Below, one piece after another: positions 1-14,335 of a stretch of 64,000 nt of DNA. The DNA lies in assembly GCF_901709675.1 (NCBI RefSeq), contig NC_051106.1, forward strand, positions 5,466,001-5,530,000. The letters run 5' to 3'. Source of the DNA: Syngnathus acus. Taxonomy: Eukaryota; Chordata; Actinopteri; Syngnathiformes; Syngnathidae. Within the stretch, counting starts at the first letter, position 1. Each line of letters starts with the position of its first letter. A model generated the notes under the pieces. The model did no database searches. It was not told the origin of the DNA and saw only the letters and a list, made by a program, of their open reading frames with translations. The translations under genes and the position numbers were made by a program.

Positions 1-1518
1 CTCTGGGCTGGAAGGACGCCAGTCGGCTGGGCATCAAACCTTGGCCCTCGGCCCGGCAGCAGGCTTCCACAGCTCCTTCCCCTCCCTGCCAGATCTGGGC
101 CATTTCCATGTGGGCCAACAGTAGGCAGCCCCCTTTTTTTGTTTTGCTGGTTTCTAATCTGTTGTTTGTTCTTGGGAGTGTGTTGCCGATGAGCACTGAA
201 GGAGAGTGGAGAATACATATCACGAATATTAGCAAGTCCTCTGGCGTTATTTTTAATACATGGAATAGGTGATGTGTCAGAAAAGTTCCAAGATTAGTGT
301 CACAAAAGATATGCAGTTGTTTTGCTACAGGTCTCACCTCTGCTCACGCACTGAGCGAAGCAAATGCCGAAAAAGAACTGCCGGGCGATCATCTGACCTA
401 CACTGGAAAGGCAAACGTATAGTCCTGGAATTTTTCTGACATACCTATATACTCAGTAAATAAATGAAACAAAAGGTTAAAAAAAAATCCAGAACTGGAT
501 GTGTAAATCTCTCATACTCTTATATTCACTAGAATGCATTACGATTTAAGTGTCACTGTTTAAGAATTCAACAGCTTCCTCTAAAATACCAAATTATTTT
601 GACAGTGAGATATCAACATCCCATAATACCATTTATTCCGGGCCACATTGCAAAACAAGCTGAGCTAGAGAAAACAGGGTGAGCTCAGGTCGGCTAACTG
701 GATGTCTGCAAAGCTTGTTTTTGTCAGACAACACTCAATTTCTTTGCCAGGAAGTAGGAATAGAGCAGAAAATAAATGTGACTAAATCTCACCTCGTCAA
801 TACCTCAGCCAAGTTGCAGGAGCTGCGAGAGGTAAGGGGGAGTTCATAATCAAAACAGACTCAATATTTCATCACTTTGCAAAGACATTTTTGCCTGTCT
901 GGGCCAATTTTGCTGACGGGAAATCTAAGTCTTCAGAGGGCAGCGTTCTTACAAGTTACTTTTTTCCACACGAAACACCGTCAATCTTTAGGGGCTTGCG
1001 ATTCTTCGCATATCTTTCTCTTCAACTTAAGTCAAATACAGAATCATGAAGTCACCAAAATGTAAGTCCTGCAGCATGCATCATTATACAGTCGAAAATA
1101 GCTAAAAAAATGGATGACTTGATTAAATTGTGGATTAATTATATCTTCTTTTACCGCCACCAATAATAATATTTTCCTAAACACACAATACCGCCACTCG
1201 CTTTCCTGCAACTGTGATCTACACTGTAGTCCAGACTCCAAAAAGTCAAAGGCTAACAAGTGAAAGGCTAGATTCTGTGTGGGTGAACATAGCAGAGCCA
1301 AATCAATACACATGCACACTGTTGCCTCGGCCTGCTGGAAACATTGCCGCCGCAGGCTGAGGGTTGAGGTTGTGCGTTTGATGGGGATGCTGATGGTGCT
1401 GTTGAGACAGAGCACGCTGGAGGTGGACACAACCCTGTGAAGAGTGCGAAATAACGATCTTGGCATCCCGGCGGTTTAGTTACCCCTGTAACCTCTGTCT
1501 ACGAGTACTCAACTAGTC

Positions 1519-1549
1519 TTGTGTGTTTTGTGTGTGTTTGTGTGTGTGC
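1519..1549. repeat. Imperfect (TG)n tract
   Basis: TG repeats interrupted by short T runs. Confidence 0.7.
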
Positions 1550-2639
1550 TCAAAGGCATTAGAACGGCAATGGAAGTGCACAGGGAGATGGCAATTCCCA
1601 TCTGCCAGTCTGACCCACAGGTTAGCCGCTGTACTTCTGCCTGACCAGCTGTAAAATTAGGAGCAAACAAGGTGCTCTTTAAAAACAAGGGCTAGCATCC
1701 AAAGCTTCGCCTCTCTGGGGTGAATAATTTATATTAAAAACATCACTCACCAAAGCCCTAAAATATGCCCAGGGCTCTGAAGAGCCCTTGACGTGCCAAG
1801 TCTGTGGATGCTTGTTTTAAAATGCATTGACAGCAACGATACTCCTGAAGAGACAGCGATGTTTTCACATAGACATTTTGTAATGAGTGCTAGAAAAAGT
1901 TAAAAAATATAGTTGTTTAGAAGTCTTTTCTGGGATCGTCTGCGTCAAAACTCCAAAGTTGGGAATGGGATCAGTCAACACTCCACAGTAGGCAGATGAT
2001 ACAAATATTTCATAAATAAATAGGAAAATATTTTTTATTCATTTTTCTATTTGTTCCTTTATCATATTGATAAAGGTTGGCATTATTTTCAAATATTTTA
2101 TCAATTTTATTCATGAAATGTATCAAATCTTATTTCACCATATTTCTAACTGGGTAAGGGACTTATTTATTTCTCGCTTGATTGAATTATAAATCTAAAA
2201 AATCTAAATTCTTGTGTAAACAGGCTTAGATTCAATTTACCTGTGTTAGCAAGTGTATTGGTATATTTATAAATTAGTTTGTAAATTAGTGACTTGAGCA
2301 ATTGTGCAATTTGGCTAACACTAACCCATATGGCACTGCATACTTTCTAGTATAAGCAAAGAAGTAAATCAGTTCTCACTCTGGAGAATGCACTTGGAAA
2401 AGAGCGAGTGAACGTCTCACAATAATACTTCTTCGTCTACAATATGGCTTTGCCTCTTACAAATGGATGAGGTTTGACTCAGCAAAAGAGCAACTGCAGG
2501 AAGATCACAAAGCTTTAGCAAGTCCACAAATGAATCATGCATGAAATATAAACCATCCATTCTGGCCACGGGACATGAGTTAGTGTTGCGCCGCTCGAAT
2601 GCTATATGAAGCTTTCAGTGGACCGCTAAAATAGGTCAA

Positions 2640-3340
2640 TAGATTGTGTGTACGCCTAATCTCTGATCAGATGGTGTTCTCATCCAGGGCTATTAATGTG
2701 CTGATCCACTAATTGGGTGAGCTTGCTCTCTTAATGCAATGGCCTCCTAAATGTGTCCGTCCCAGTAATTTAATAATGGCCATTTCATGCTTCTCTGACT
2801 TTTCAAACAGCTTGCTCGGGGCAGCTACGGGGACTGCTTATTGATTGGAACTCCCCGGCCTGGCTGGGCTTGGCTGTGGGTGAGATAGGCTGAGGAGGTT
2901 GTTTCCCAGAGTCCAGATGTACCCCCCCCCCCCCCTCCCTGCCCATAAACACACAAACAAGTTCAGGCACACAAATGAACAAGTGGCGACATAAAGTAGC
3001 CGACAACCTCCCGGGTGATCAGGGAAGCGCTCGGGTGCTTTAAATGCAATCCAGCAAAGATGTCACAGAAGACTAAAATAAAAACACGAGACCACTTCAT
3101 CAGTTATCTCATTGGGGTTCCTGCATGCACACAGGCCCCGGTTGCTTGTGCACAAGGAGTAATGAGGAGCGGGACGAGGAGGGGAGATAAGAGGAAGAGT
3201 GATGGGGGTCATGCGGCAGAGTAGCTGGCAGCCCTTACGGACCTCACATAACCCCCCCTCCCCACCCTGACAGGCTGTCCAGGACACAGTTTGTTTGCAC
3301 AAGGTGATAAATAATTTGGCCTGCGTTGACATGGATTAAT
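2640..3340. promoter_or_regulatory. Candidate conserved regulatory block
   Basis: CTATTAATGTGC, CCACTAATTGGG and CAGTAATTTAATAATGGCC supply several homeodomain cores at 2690-2785. The region continues as high-complexity sequence with TCAGTTATCTCATTGGGGTT. It is interrupted by the C14 run. Short frames on both strands look random. Confidence 0.3.
2922..2935. repeat. Poly-C run (C14)
   Basis: Fourteen consecutive C; length is likely variable between individuals or assemblies. Confidence 0.9.
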
Positions 3341-6300
3341 GTGGCCCTTATCCCCCTTTTCCTCCCTCTGCATTTGGTCACACGTTTGGCCGGTACCAAT
3401 GGTGAGCTACTTAGTAGAAAGACAACTCCCGTTGAATGTTCTTAAGCTCTTAGCTATAGTCGAACTTCTTTTCTCAGATGTTGTGTTGCCTTTATTTCTA
3501 TTCAGGGATAATCCTTTCAATCCCCAATCACTATATAGGGATTTATATCGAGTGGACTATTTAAGGGACTAATAATCCAAGTAATAAACTAAAAAAAACT
3601 TTGCATTCAGTTGTTGGATAAAGACATCTTGCATGCGTAGGCGACCGGAATCTTGATTTATTCACGGCCAGCAAACACACATTTTCCCATAACATGAGTA
3701 TAGGATTAAATGCTTGCATCATAAGCACAGCATTGACAATATCTGGCTTATGAGATTTGAGTTGTGTTTGTCTGTTGATCACGCTGGCTAATTAGAAGTA
3801 ATTGGGATAATTGGAGCGTTCGTGGGGAAACTGATTCGCAGCAAGCGTGCTTCTTTTCGGCCTAATTTGCGGAATGTTCTCGCTCACTTTGGGGCAAAAC
3901 TGCACAAGGCTCAAGCGACTCAGCAAATTAAAGGGTGCTTTTTCTTTTTTTGTCTTCACCGAGGTGTTTCTTTTCAAACTACATTATTAGAGGCTCTTTA
4001 AAATATCTAAGATGTTTCTTGTTTCAATAATTAAACAGTGCACAGCTAAGGGCTCTCGTTCTAACTCTTAATGTGCATGCCCTATGGCCTTTATCTTTGA
4101 TCTTTCATGCTAGTCGGAGAGCTTTTGCATAATTTTCCACCGTAACAAGAAACACTTGAGCTGCGCGTCCTCCCACACACTTTCGCCGCTCTCTGTTAAG
4201 CTATTTTGTACAGTAAAACTGAGAATGTTCTCTAAAGTGAGACCTATGTTGGAAGCTTGGAAGATGTCTGGATCTGTTGACGCGCAGTTTGTCTGTCAGT
4301 CTGGGGCAGATACTTTCAATCAGTTTGTTTGTTTATTTTCACATACAAAAACATTTGAAATGTACATAGATTAAATAAATGTGATAGAGAATGTCTAAAA
4401 AAAAACTCCAGGGGCTTGCGAAGTGGCATTCTCCAGAAATATGAATACATTTAAGGTAAAATTTCAATGAATAGAGAAATATGCATCCTAATACATGTCA
4501 TACAGATGAAAAAAAAGACAAATTAATAACAGGGATAAGGCATACAACAATAGGGAAAAAACACACCAAAACTATAAGTAAAGAGAATAATGAATGGATC
4601 CAGGTTCATTTAGTTCATTCAATCAGTGTGGAATGGATGACTGTCCAAAAATCATTTATGATGCTCATCTATTTTTGACAGCAGTAAAATGACAGGCAGA
4701 TCAATGAAATTGCGCTTGCATTAGCAAACGGTACTCATTAGCAAACAGCATTTATCCAGTAGGCAGGAGTTCAAGATTGGTTAATGTGGAGGGACAATTT
4801 TCTTTTTTTAGCTAGCAACACGTGTGATTACTTAGTCTGCTTTACAGTACACCACAGGAGGCTCTCTAGTCCGAAACGTGAACCACAAACCGACGTGACA
4901 CGTTTCCAATCAACACTGATTGACTGCATGTCGTTTGTGATCATTATACAAGACCAGCACACTGAACAGTAGCTTTTCATAACACCTCAATACATTCATT
5001 CATGGCACATGCATCTGTAAACCCTTAATTCCTAATAGTCACACTGACCTTTGTTGGCATCATCAAAAACATTGAACGTAATGGCTTACGTATGGAAATG
5101 GTTTGCTTTATGAAAAAAGACCCAGAGCATAAAAACAATTAAAGCAATTAAAGTAATACAAAACAGTACAGCAACAATAGTTCAGGTCAGAGGTGAGATT
5201 GAGCCAATTTAAGATGACTTTTCGGGAATGGGTGAGTCAAATTTCATTGTAAGCCAATCAGAGGTAGAGTTTAACAAAAATGGAAGCAGGGATGGTTGCA
5301 AAACACACACATAACTAATCCACGCAAGTTGTGAATCAGTGAGGAGTGAGAACGATTACCATCAGACAAAAAAATTTACTCAAATCTTTCCCCATAATTC
5401 TCAGATACACATCATTTAATCTTAGTTCCTATAAATAAAAAATGATCCAGCAATGACGTTCAAACAATTTGTATAGCTGCAGAAAGTGTTACAACTATAT
5501 GAATTCCTAACTGCCATGTGTAGTTATTTACCATCTGTTTGTTTTTTATGCATACCGAGTTGCTATAAGAACAATAAATCTATGGGTCCATAACTGGCAA
5601 GAGCTTAATATTAAATAGTTGATAGTTCCCAATAGGATATTTTTACAGGCTGTCCAGAAGCTCCAGCCATGCCCATAATATACACATATTCTACAAATAA
5701 CAAATGTATTTACATCATTAGTAGTAACAGTTTGACATCATTGGCGTTCTCCAAGGTTTTTGTTGTCTGCATCCCTGTGTCTTTCTTTATCTTTTTCTCT
5801 GAGCATTCACGATGAACTGGCTGGTGCTTGGAACAGCAGGCCCACACAGACCAAAGCATTGGCGATGGCGGATTAGTCTGTTGAATAATTCAAAGGCAAA
5901 TTCCCCATTGAAATGTGCAAAAAGGTCCCTCGCCGGGGTTGAAAAACAGAGAATACAGTTGGAACTGACAACAAAAGGTTCAACTTCAAATAAAAGCGCC
6001 ATCACTTTGGGCTCATTTGCATTGCAAGTAACCCAATTTAACATTAGACTATTGTTGTGGCCTAAAGAAATTAATGATGTTAACATTTTATTTATTATTT
6101 TGTTGACTGCTATGACACGGAAAGCACACGATTAGAACCACAGGGTGCGTGGAAATGTATTCTCTTTCGTTTGCGTTTCTTCCAAGTTTATAGCAACTCT
6201 TGTTCAAATAAAACAAGACCTTGCCATGTTTCATAGTGTGATGTAACACTGAGGCAAGATCGCACTAAATAAAACCAAAACTGTTTCCATCTACACGTCG

Positions 6301-6738
6301 GTATTCGAAAGATATGCAAGACCGCAGCGGTCACATGTAAACAGTTTGCTACTACATTTTTATGAACACTATTCTACGCGTGTAATTGACTTTTTATTTT
6401 ATCGAGCAACAAAGGCTTTATTCTCTATTAAGAAAGGGACATTGTAGCACCTGCTAACACACATCCCCACAGGAAAACTAAATCCACCAGACCAAGAGTA
6501 TCACGCAACTGTCATCTGAAGTAGTCTTCACCCCAGAGAGTTGTTCTGTGTATAGCAGATGTGTTGGAAATTGTGTGTACTTTGATAAGGGCAAGCAGCA
6601 GGAAGGCGGAGTTTTTAATTGAAATCATATTGGGTAATATTTAATCTCCAAAGTAAAAGGTCAGCACAAAGTTCAACCAAATACTTGGGAGACTTCAACT
6701 CAGTGAGTATTTAAAGGACTAACTCCACGAGTTGTTTT

Positions 6739-6761
6739 TGTGTGTGTGTGTGTGTGTGTGT
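6739..6761. repeat. (TG)n microsatellite
   Basis: About 11 uninterrupted TG dinucleotides directly before the minisatellite. Confidence 0.9.
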
Positions 6762-6772
6762 AAAACGTGTGT

Positions 6773-7015
6773 AAAGTAGGGTTTAAAACTCGGGTTAGGG
6801 GTTCAAAGTAAGATTTAACCTAGGGTTAGGGTTTCAAAGTAGGGTTTAAAACTAGGGTTAGGGGTTCAAAGTAGGTTAAACTAGAGTTAGGGTTTCAAAG
6901 TTGGGTTTAAAACTAGGGTTAGGGTTTCAACATAGGATTTAAACTCGAGTTAGGGTTTCATAGTAAGGTTTAAAACTAGGGTTAGGGTTTCAAAGTAGGG
7001 TTAGCCCCTAACCCT
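6773..7015 (+). repeat. Telomere-like minisatellite, 29-32 base unit
   Basis: Seven units plus a partial eighth of the type AAAGTAGGGTTTAAAACTAG + GGTTAGGGTTTC. Each holds one TTAGGG or TTAGGGG. Units differ by a few bases and short deletions. The last unit runs into AGGGTTAGCCCCTAACCCT, a small inverted repeat. A (TG)n tract at 6739-6761 lies just before it. Not a true telomere, because TTAGGG is not in uninterrupted tandem. Confidence 0.85.
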
Positions 7016-7580
7016 GTTTATTTCTTCATGCAAGTGTTCTCCACCGTCTGCGCAGCACATTGATACAGCTATTAATTGTTTTAATTAATATTTTAAAATA
7101 AGAAACAAGGAAGTCAACAAACCAGGCTCAGGATCTATACTTTTGAAACTTTATCGTGTTTCCACAGTAAAATGTGCTGCACAGTGTACATTGACCATGT
7201 CTGCCAAATGCCCTCTCTTGTTTCTAAGTTATATCACAGTGTGAGACTTATTAAGGAACACACTTCTGGGCAGAACATAAAGAAGAAAAATCTTAAGTGA
7301 GGCCTCCTTAGTGTATCTAGGGACCAAAGGCACCCTTTGAACGGCTCCTGGGCAACATAGTACTCTATGGCCCCTTACGTCCCGTTACAGCCTGAGAATT
7401 GGCAGACATTGCAAATCATTTCTTATGGAAATATGTAAAGGCACTAAATATAGACGTATGTTGGGCAGCGGCCGCATCATCAAAGCATCACACTCTTGAT
7501 GCCAGTGGTGGAGTTCAATAAGCTGAAGAGATGAAAGCTAATGAAAGGCAAACATGAGGGGAGAGGGGGAGAAAAAAGAA

Positions 7581-7596
7581 GGGGGGGGGGGGGGGG
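7581..7596. repeat. Poly-G run (G16)
   Basis: Sixteen consecutive G in a purine-rich, GA-heavy stretch (about 7550-7615). Confidence 0.9.
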
Positions 7597-8635
7597 TGAT
7601 GGAGGGGAAGCTAGACGTGTGAGATGTTGTCTCGTGTGGTCCAATCAAGCCACAGGATATAAGAGTAGTCAATAGAGGAACATGAAAGGAAGATCACTAT
7701 GGAGGCGGTGTGGTCCGAAGCACAATTTAGCTGCGTTTCGCCTTTTTTTTTGTCTTATTTGTAAGCACGTGCACGAGTGTCTAGCCGGCCCATTCATTCG
7801 TGTTCCGTAACAGTACATTTGTAAGCAGCAAAGCATGGCCACCGTCCTCACGGCTACATATTATGCCACTGCATCTTCCCACAGACTCTCATGGGTGCAG
7901 TGCACTATGTTCCAATCAAGGCGCCTTAGATCATATACTGTAGCCATCAGCTCTGCCGCACGGCGTGACGGCGTCTGCAAATCAGCCAGACGCGAGGGAA
8001 GAATAGACTCATTTTGATTTGCACATTACCATTACATCTCTGTCTTTACTGAAGCTAGCATGCTGTGTAATTGTACACCTACTTTTTCAAACCTTCACAG
8101 CGTGAGTCAACCACTTTGAGACAAGCAATAATGCACCAAAAGGCTCATTAGGTGTTTGCAGACGACCTTACGCGTTTTCTCTCGATGTCGCTCTGCTCGG
8201 TGGATCTTAAAGGGGAGAGGGTTCATTAAGTTCTTGCTCATTTTGATCATGGGCAGTTATTTAATGCATATTGACAACATTGGGGCGAAATCCTCGTACC
8301 TCCAAAATTTGAGACTCAAAAAACCTAATAATACTAAAAAAAATGAATGGAAGTATTTTGTTTGGCTTTATATTCCTACCAATGTGTTTTATAACCAACA
8401 ATTTGGAGAATTTTATCATATCTTGTCAAAGTGACTCATTTCCGTGAAGAATGTCAGGGTACACTATTATGCGACTATGCTTCAAGAAAAACACCCCAGT
8501 TATCATTTAATAATTCATAAATATCATCACATTGTATCACTTTTGTACCGAAGTCAAATTCCTTGTTTGGCACGCTCAAACATGACGAATAAAAAATTCT
8601 TGAATATTTTCTTTTTAAAACCGGTTGGCTCAGTT

Positions 8636-8652
8636 TGACCTAATTAAGGTCA
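8636..8652. promoter_or_regulatory. Everted repeat of nuclear-receptor half-sites
   Basis: TGACCT-AATTA-AGGTCA: two perfect AGGTCA half-sites pointing outward with a 5-base spacer that itself is a homeodomain core. Binding is inferred from the motif only. Confidence 0.3.
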
Positions 8653-9300
8653 TCCGATCATGCATTAGTGTATAACTAATTGCCTGACCATCCTTATTAC
8701 TGCTACATGTTTGCAGGTAAGCCTCGCTAACAGGCTCCCAGTAAATGCATACATCGTTCTCTGCACTCATGACCACACTAATGAAGTTAGGCCCTCCTTA
8801 TTTTTATCCTCTATCTCCTGTCTTCCTTGTCTGGTGCCGGGGTCACTTTGTAGGCTGCTTCTGTGAAATGTCTTGGCCTCTAATAGCTTTTATAGTAGAT
8901 TCAATTGAACTACACTATGTAATTTTACTCATTATGCCTTTAGGGATATTTGGAATGCATTTACTCCATTGTCTGTTGACCACGTGTATGTCAAGCAACA
9001 TGAAATACTTTGTTGATTTTACATGACGTCATTCCTGACTAAGTCACATTGTGATAAATAAAAACGCTGAATGATTATCAACAAAGCTCAGTGGAGGCAG
9101 CGAGTTAATTTATAGAGAACGGCAGTCCTATGACATCATTTACACAGCAGTAACAGTTATCAAACTAAATGTTCATGACAACACAGATTGCCGATTAACG
9201 GGAGAATGGCTGTGCTTCATTGTTCTGTTGAAGCATGTGTGAGCATTTGTGAGTTTGTTGGCTCTGATCCAGAGAACCTGTTATTTGGGATGCTATCTCT

Positions 9301-9335
9301 CCTTCTTCTTCTTCTTCTTCCCCTCTTCTTTGGCT
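9301..9335. repeat. (CTT)n microsatellite
   Basis: Six to seven CTT units followed by a CT-rich tail. Confidence 0.8.
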
Positions 9336-12300
9336 CGCTTCCCCCCAATCAGCCGCCAGGCATTTGAGAGCTGGAGTACTTTAACACATAGTTAAATCTT
9401 GAACAGTCCCAAATTCCTGCTGTAGGCTCCAGCTCACGATTGGGATAACAGGAGTGCCATCTGCTGGGCACAACAGCTACTCCCATATATTTACACACTC
9501 GAGAAAGAGGGAGAGAGAAGGGAGCGGGAAGAGGAATGATGTCACCCAACAACATTTCGAGTCATCATTCCTGGCACTGAATCCTTCCTGTTAGGAAGCC
9601 AGACTCACAGAATCGGAAGTAATAACCGATGATGTCATCTTTTGCATTCATCAGTGCATTCATTCAATCTTAAATTTTCGTTATCAGTTTTGTAAACACA
9701 GTGGATGACTTTCTAGACTCTTGGGAGTTCGGCACCTATTCCCGATCCATATCCCCGTACTGCTTTGTGGAATAGAAACCGAAGCCCTTCTGTCACAGTC
9801 TTGGAACTAAAACCCTCGGGTGCAGAGGCTCAATGTTTCCTCAGCTGAATATTTAACACCTCTACTTCTATTGTTCAAAATTGCTGGACCAATAACAAGC
9901 CTTTGCCTTCTTCACCACTAACAAAACATCTTTGCATCAACTCATAAGCAAGGGAGGTGTCTGTGAGCAGGGACCGACGAGGGGTAAGGTTGGGGTGCAT
10001 CTCCCCGACCCTCATTTAGCTTGTCAAGCTTCCTAGCAAGGGGGATAGTGCGATATTGATCACAACTCGGTGGAGCAGTAATCCCTCGGACTAGATTGAT
10101 TCCGACTAGTGTTTAGGCCTCACTGCACTGCCCAATCCTCCTTGTATGACCCTTCCTCTATTTGCGTCCCAATCCCTCATCCCCTCCCTTCCACTGCTCA
10201 TAAAGCATTGATATGCATGATGGAAAAGAGGCCCCATGTAGGAGGGGGCACAGGGAGGATTGGAGCAGTGGGAGTGTTAAGGGTGTTAAGTGTGTGTCTG
10301 CTGTTAACCAGGAAGTAGCGGGTCAGGTGACGAGACTAGGCCCTTAGCTGAGTCACACTTCCCGACTCGATCAGCCATTGCTTTTAGCTTGTCCGTGTAA
10401 AACGTGGTCTGCTACCTGGTCACTAATGGATTTTCATCCATTTTATATAGTGCTTGTTATTTTTAAGGCCACTGTAAGGAGTGTACCTTGAATCAGCGAC
10501 ATGAGCGAGGTTGCCATGGGCGACCGGAGCGGGTTAAGTATTTGAAACGTTAACCGGTAGACCTGTAAAGTTCCAGTCAGTATTGCACTTTGGAGGATCC
10601 TAAACGTGAGAATTTACCTCATTTGACTTTGTGAGCCTTACAACTGAAAAGCAATATGTCCACATTTATCTGCGTGTCGTGCCGATTATCTCAGACTTAC
10701 CATCGCACATCTCACAAGTCTTTCAAAATCGCCGTGAAGGGTTCTCGGGGCTCTTTACTGAGACCCCGACAGCTGTGACCTGAACCATTCCCACTTTTCA
10801 CCTGGCCTTTGCCAAGATGGAGGCTGGCTCCGAACTCACAGTGAAGGGTATAAAAGACATAGTAAATTGTCAAACAATATGCTTATCTGCATAAAGAGAC
10901 AGATGTTCAGCACAGGTGGGTCACACGAAGCCGTTTGACCCTGAGACAAGCATGAGAGCAGCGTTACATGTTGACCTTGTCAGAAGATGTTCCAAAAGTA
11001 ACACTGATAACGCGTGTTATTAAAATATACACTCTCAATGATAATGGAGGCTGGAAAAAGGCTTTTAAATGTGTTAAATCATTCCAAAGACATAAGTCAC
11101 ATGCTTAAGTTGATGGTACCATATGCTAACATGTTGGCAACGTCTGGATGTAATATCATACTATTAAAAAGTAATATTTGATGACATCCTTGACTCATAA
11201 AAGCATTTTTTAAGGGTGTCCATTTCTTCCTTTCTTCATAATGGTGTTGTAAAACCGAATGTCTACCATAGGACATTCAAGATGAATTTAAAGCAATGCT
11301 TAATCCAGCTTTTTTTCCTACACGACTTGTTTCAGGCCTTAGTGTGCAGCTGACAGGCAGCTGTGTCCTCAGGTTGGTTTTAGGAGCTCATAATATTGTC
11401 GGCAAGAATGACTATAAACCCCTTGTAATATTTTCCTTTTTTCCTGCTCGTATATACATTCTTATTGGTACCGCTCTCCATTTCTCAAGCTTCTCATAAT
11501 ATCGGTTTGTTCTCTTGCTCTTTCGGCTACCTTCAGATGTTTTGGTATTGGGGGAATTCCTGAGGTGTCCCCTAAAAGTGTCTGCCAACGGTTATACTAG
11601 TGCAGGGAAAATCATGTTGCAGGCGACAAAACGATTTAGAAAGATTTTTTTTCCTGCTATTACGACATTCTAGCACAATGTGAAGTATTATTTTTACAGT
11701 TTCCCTGCAGCATGACACTTTGGTATATTTATTGCCTCCTTCAAAGTTTTTCTCCCTGAACAATGTTTTGGGTTTATTGACACAGCAAGGAAAACAAATC
11801 AGTGCTGATCATATTTTAGTTTTACACTCCCTCTCCTTCTGCTGTTACTCTAATGTCTTATTCATGCATTTAAATTGGCATGGATGGAACAGTGACCGAA
11901 TCCAAACGATGTGGCAACGTAATTGGTGTTTCAGAAAAAATGAACAATCACAGGACTTGGGGAAATCAAACCAGTTGTATTCTTCTACTCTTTCACTGCC
12001 ATTGACGAGAATTGACGTCACTTTATACTGAGCTGGCAGGAAATGAGTTAAGACAAAATGGCTGCTTCTATATTTTCTAGTAACTTTCCCTTAACCCACT
12101 TGTGAAAACCTATGAAGTGATTGTTGATTTGCTCTAAAATCAACAAATACTGTAACTGCAGTTATGCCCATAAAAATGACGATGGCACAATTGTCAGGTC
12201 CACAAAAATATTTGCAAATCAATGTAACCTGAGTTGACGGGATCTCTTTCTAGAGTGCCTGATGGCCACTAAATGTGTTAAGTCAAAAGATCACTTTAAT

Positions 12301-14089
12301 ATTTGCTTAACACAATAGCCAGCTCTCGCCTCTTTTCCCTGACAAAAACATTCCACAGATGGATAAGCAACAATTTGGTAATTACTTGCCGGGTGTGGAA
12401 GATGCCACTTGCTCTACATAACAATATATTCCACAAATGCTTTTTTTTAAAGTGTTAATTTATTGAAGGAATGGCCAATCTGTTTTGCATGGGGTTAATC
12501 TTAACCAAGCTTTACTCCCTTGTGGGTGGGAATATTTTATTTGATATACAAATTAAATCCCCCCCACAAATGGGGATTGTTGAGGGAACATAAAAAGGAA
12601 ATATTGCTGGTGTGGTAATTTCTTTGAAGCCGGCACGACTTTAAGAAGTTCAGTTTTTGCTTTTTCCGAACGACGTGCTTTTTTCTCAGTGGATTTTATT
12701 CGTCTCTCTTCCACCTTGTATTCCCAAAACGCCGTGTCTGCGTTTGCATCTGTAATCACAACATTACCTCACCGGCTTGTGTGAAGTGTGTATTCAGGTG
12801 TGTGGAGGGATTTAGCAGCACACGGGGTTTCAGTGGAAGTCCACGCCACAGCTTTGCCAGTTCTTATCTCATCCCATGCAGGAAAGTGGCACCATGCCGG
12901 TGGCTTATTAGAAAAGCGGGGAATGTATCCCAAATTCAATTCGCACCCCTTTTGCCCAACCCACACATCAGGCCCTTGAGATGATATGCATACACAAAGT
13001 TGTTTTTTTTTGTACGGCAAATGTGTTACTGATTCAAAATGACATTTTAAATCGGTAGCTGGAGCACTCTATTGCATTTATTGTGCTCAAGCTGTAGCAG
13101 TAAGAATAACAGTGTTTTTATATTGCGTTTTTTGACAGAGCAGATGGCATTAGATGCGATTTTGCTGGTAATACCGCCACCGCTCTGGGCTAAAGTGAAG
13201 CATTATTTGTGAGGCTAAATGGGTGGATTCTGGACATGAGGCTTGCTCCGTTCGGCTTTCTTGTAATGCCGTTATTGCAGAAGTGTGTAGCTAGGCCATT
13301 ACCCCTCAGCCGGGGGATAATAATCCCAGAAATAATAGCCGGCACTTCCTTTAGATAGCAGCGTAGTGGACCTTTGACAAAAACATAGGGCATTTACCTG
13401 CAATCAACCACAATCATGGAGTTCTTTTACCTTGTTCCACTTGTCAAGGTAATTTCACAGTCCCCTTTGATCCAAAAACTGCTCTATGGCACCAGAAGAT
13501 GTACTGTGGCTTTTCCCCCCCAAATACTGCCATTATGGAACGTGTGATTCAAGGCACTTTTTAAAATTGTGTCAATAGGAGAGAAGCTGCACTTTGAAAT
13601 GACTGCCTTATATTTGTGGCTTTATTTTGAGAGAAGGTGATAGGAAGATAATCATATGCATTTCCAGCACTGCTTTAAAGTGTGACAATGGCTTTGATTT
13701 ATAACCACCATGAAAGGTCAGTTAACCTTATTAAAGAACACATAGGTACGCAGCTGCATAGTATTGGATAACCATTAGAAGCCAATCTGTCCGTTGCCAG
13801 TGTGACTGCACGAAGCATTAAGGTCTCGGTAAAAAATGGCTGCATACAAATCAGCTTCAAATTAGTTTGTTTAATGAAAACCGAAAACGTTTGCAACATT
13901 CTGGGAAAACTTCACCCCCCACTTTCCTATTTCAAGCTACCTCTTGGAAGTCTCCTTCGTAAACTGCTAGTGAGACATTTGTTTACCGCTTCTTTGAAAT
14001 AAAATATTCACCCTCTGGACTTCCACGCAACCAATCGACCCATTCATCCATTTCTCTCACCGTGTCCTTTGCAGTTATTTTGTGTGATT

Positions 14090-14335
14090 AGACATTGTTT
14101 AAACTAAAGCCTTGAGGGCTGATTGTACATGCAGAACAGCATCTCCTCATCATTGGCTTTATTGTCTTAAGGCATTTGCATGTCTGAGGCCCATATGTAA
14201 TGAGGTGAATGGAGGCGGGGCTTCATAGAGCTCAATGAACAGGGATAAGATTCAGGAAGTTTATGGGAATATTTGCCTCTTACATTTGAGTGTTACTCTG
14301 TTAGGTCAATGTCAGTTTTCTAACTATGACAAGTA
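14090..14335. promoter_or_regulatory. Candidate conserved enhancer
   Basis: Perfect octamer ATTTGCAT at 14174-14181, plus CATTGGCTTTATTGTC (Sox-like ATTGT) and GGATAAGATTC. The composition resembles other unique, non-coding blocks here. Confidence 0.35.

Larger units (their letters stand above)
1..6738. other. Gene-free stretch
   Basis: No supported gene; the open frames are short and resemble chance frames. Besides the block at 2640-3340, unique sequence near 1690-1860 includes an 18-base hairpin AGGGCTCT-GA-AGAGCCCT (1771-1788). Sequence near 4060-4145 has CTTTGATCTTTC and TTTTGCATAATTTTCC. The rest is AT-rich. Confidence 0.6.

Noticed and set aside
1044-1466. A 140-codon minus-strand frame
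   Set aside because: Chance frame; no protein-like pattern or splice partner.
6773-7015. A genuine telomere or chromosome end
   Set aside because: TTAGGG occurs once per 29-32 base unit and unique sequence continues on both sides.
12000-12280. Possible dispersed repeat beginning CACTGCCATTGACGAGAATT
   Set aside because: It resembles a phrase I associate with fish repeats, but I could find neither ends nor a second copy in this window.
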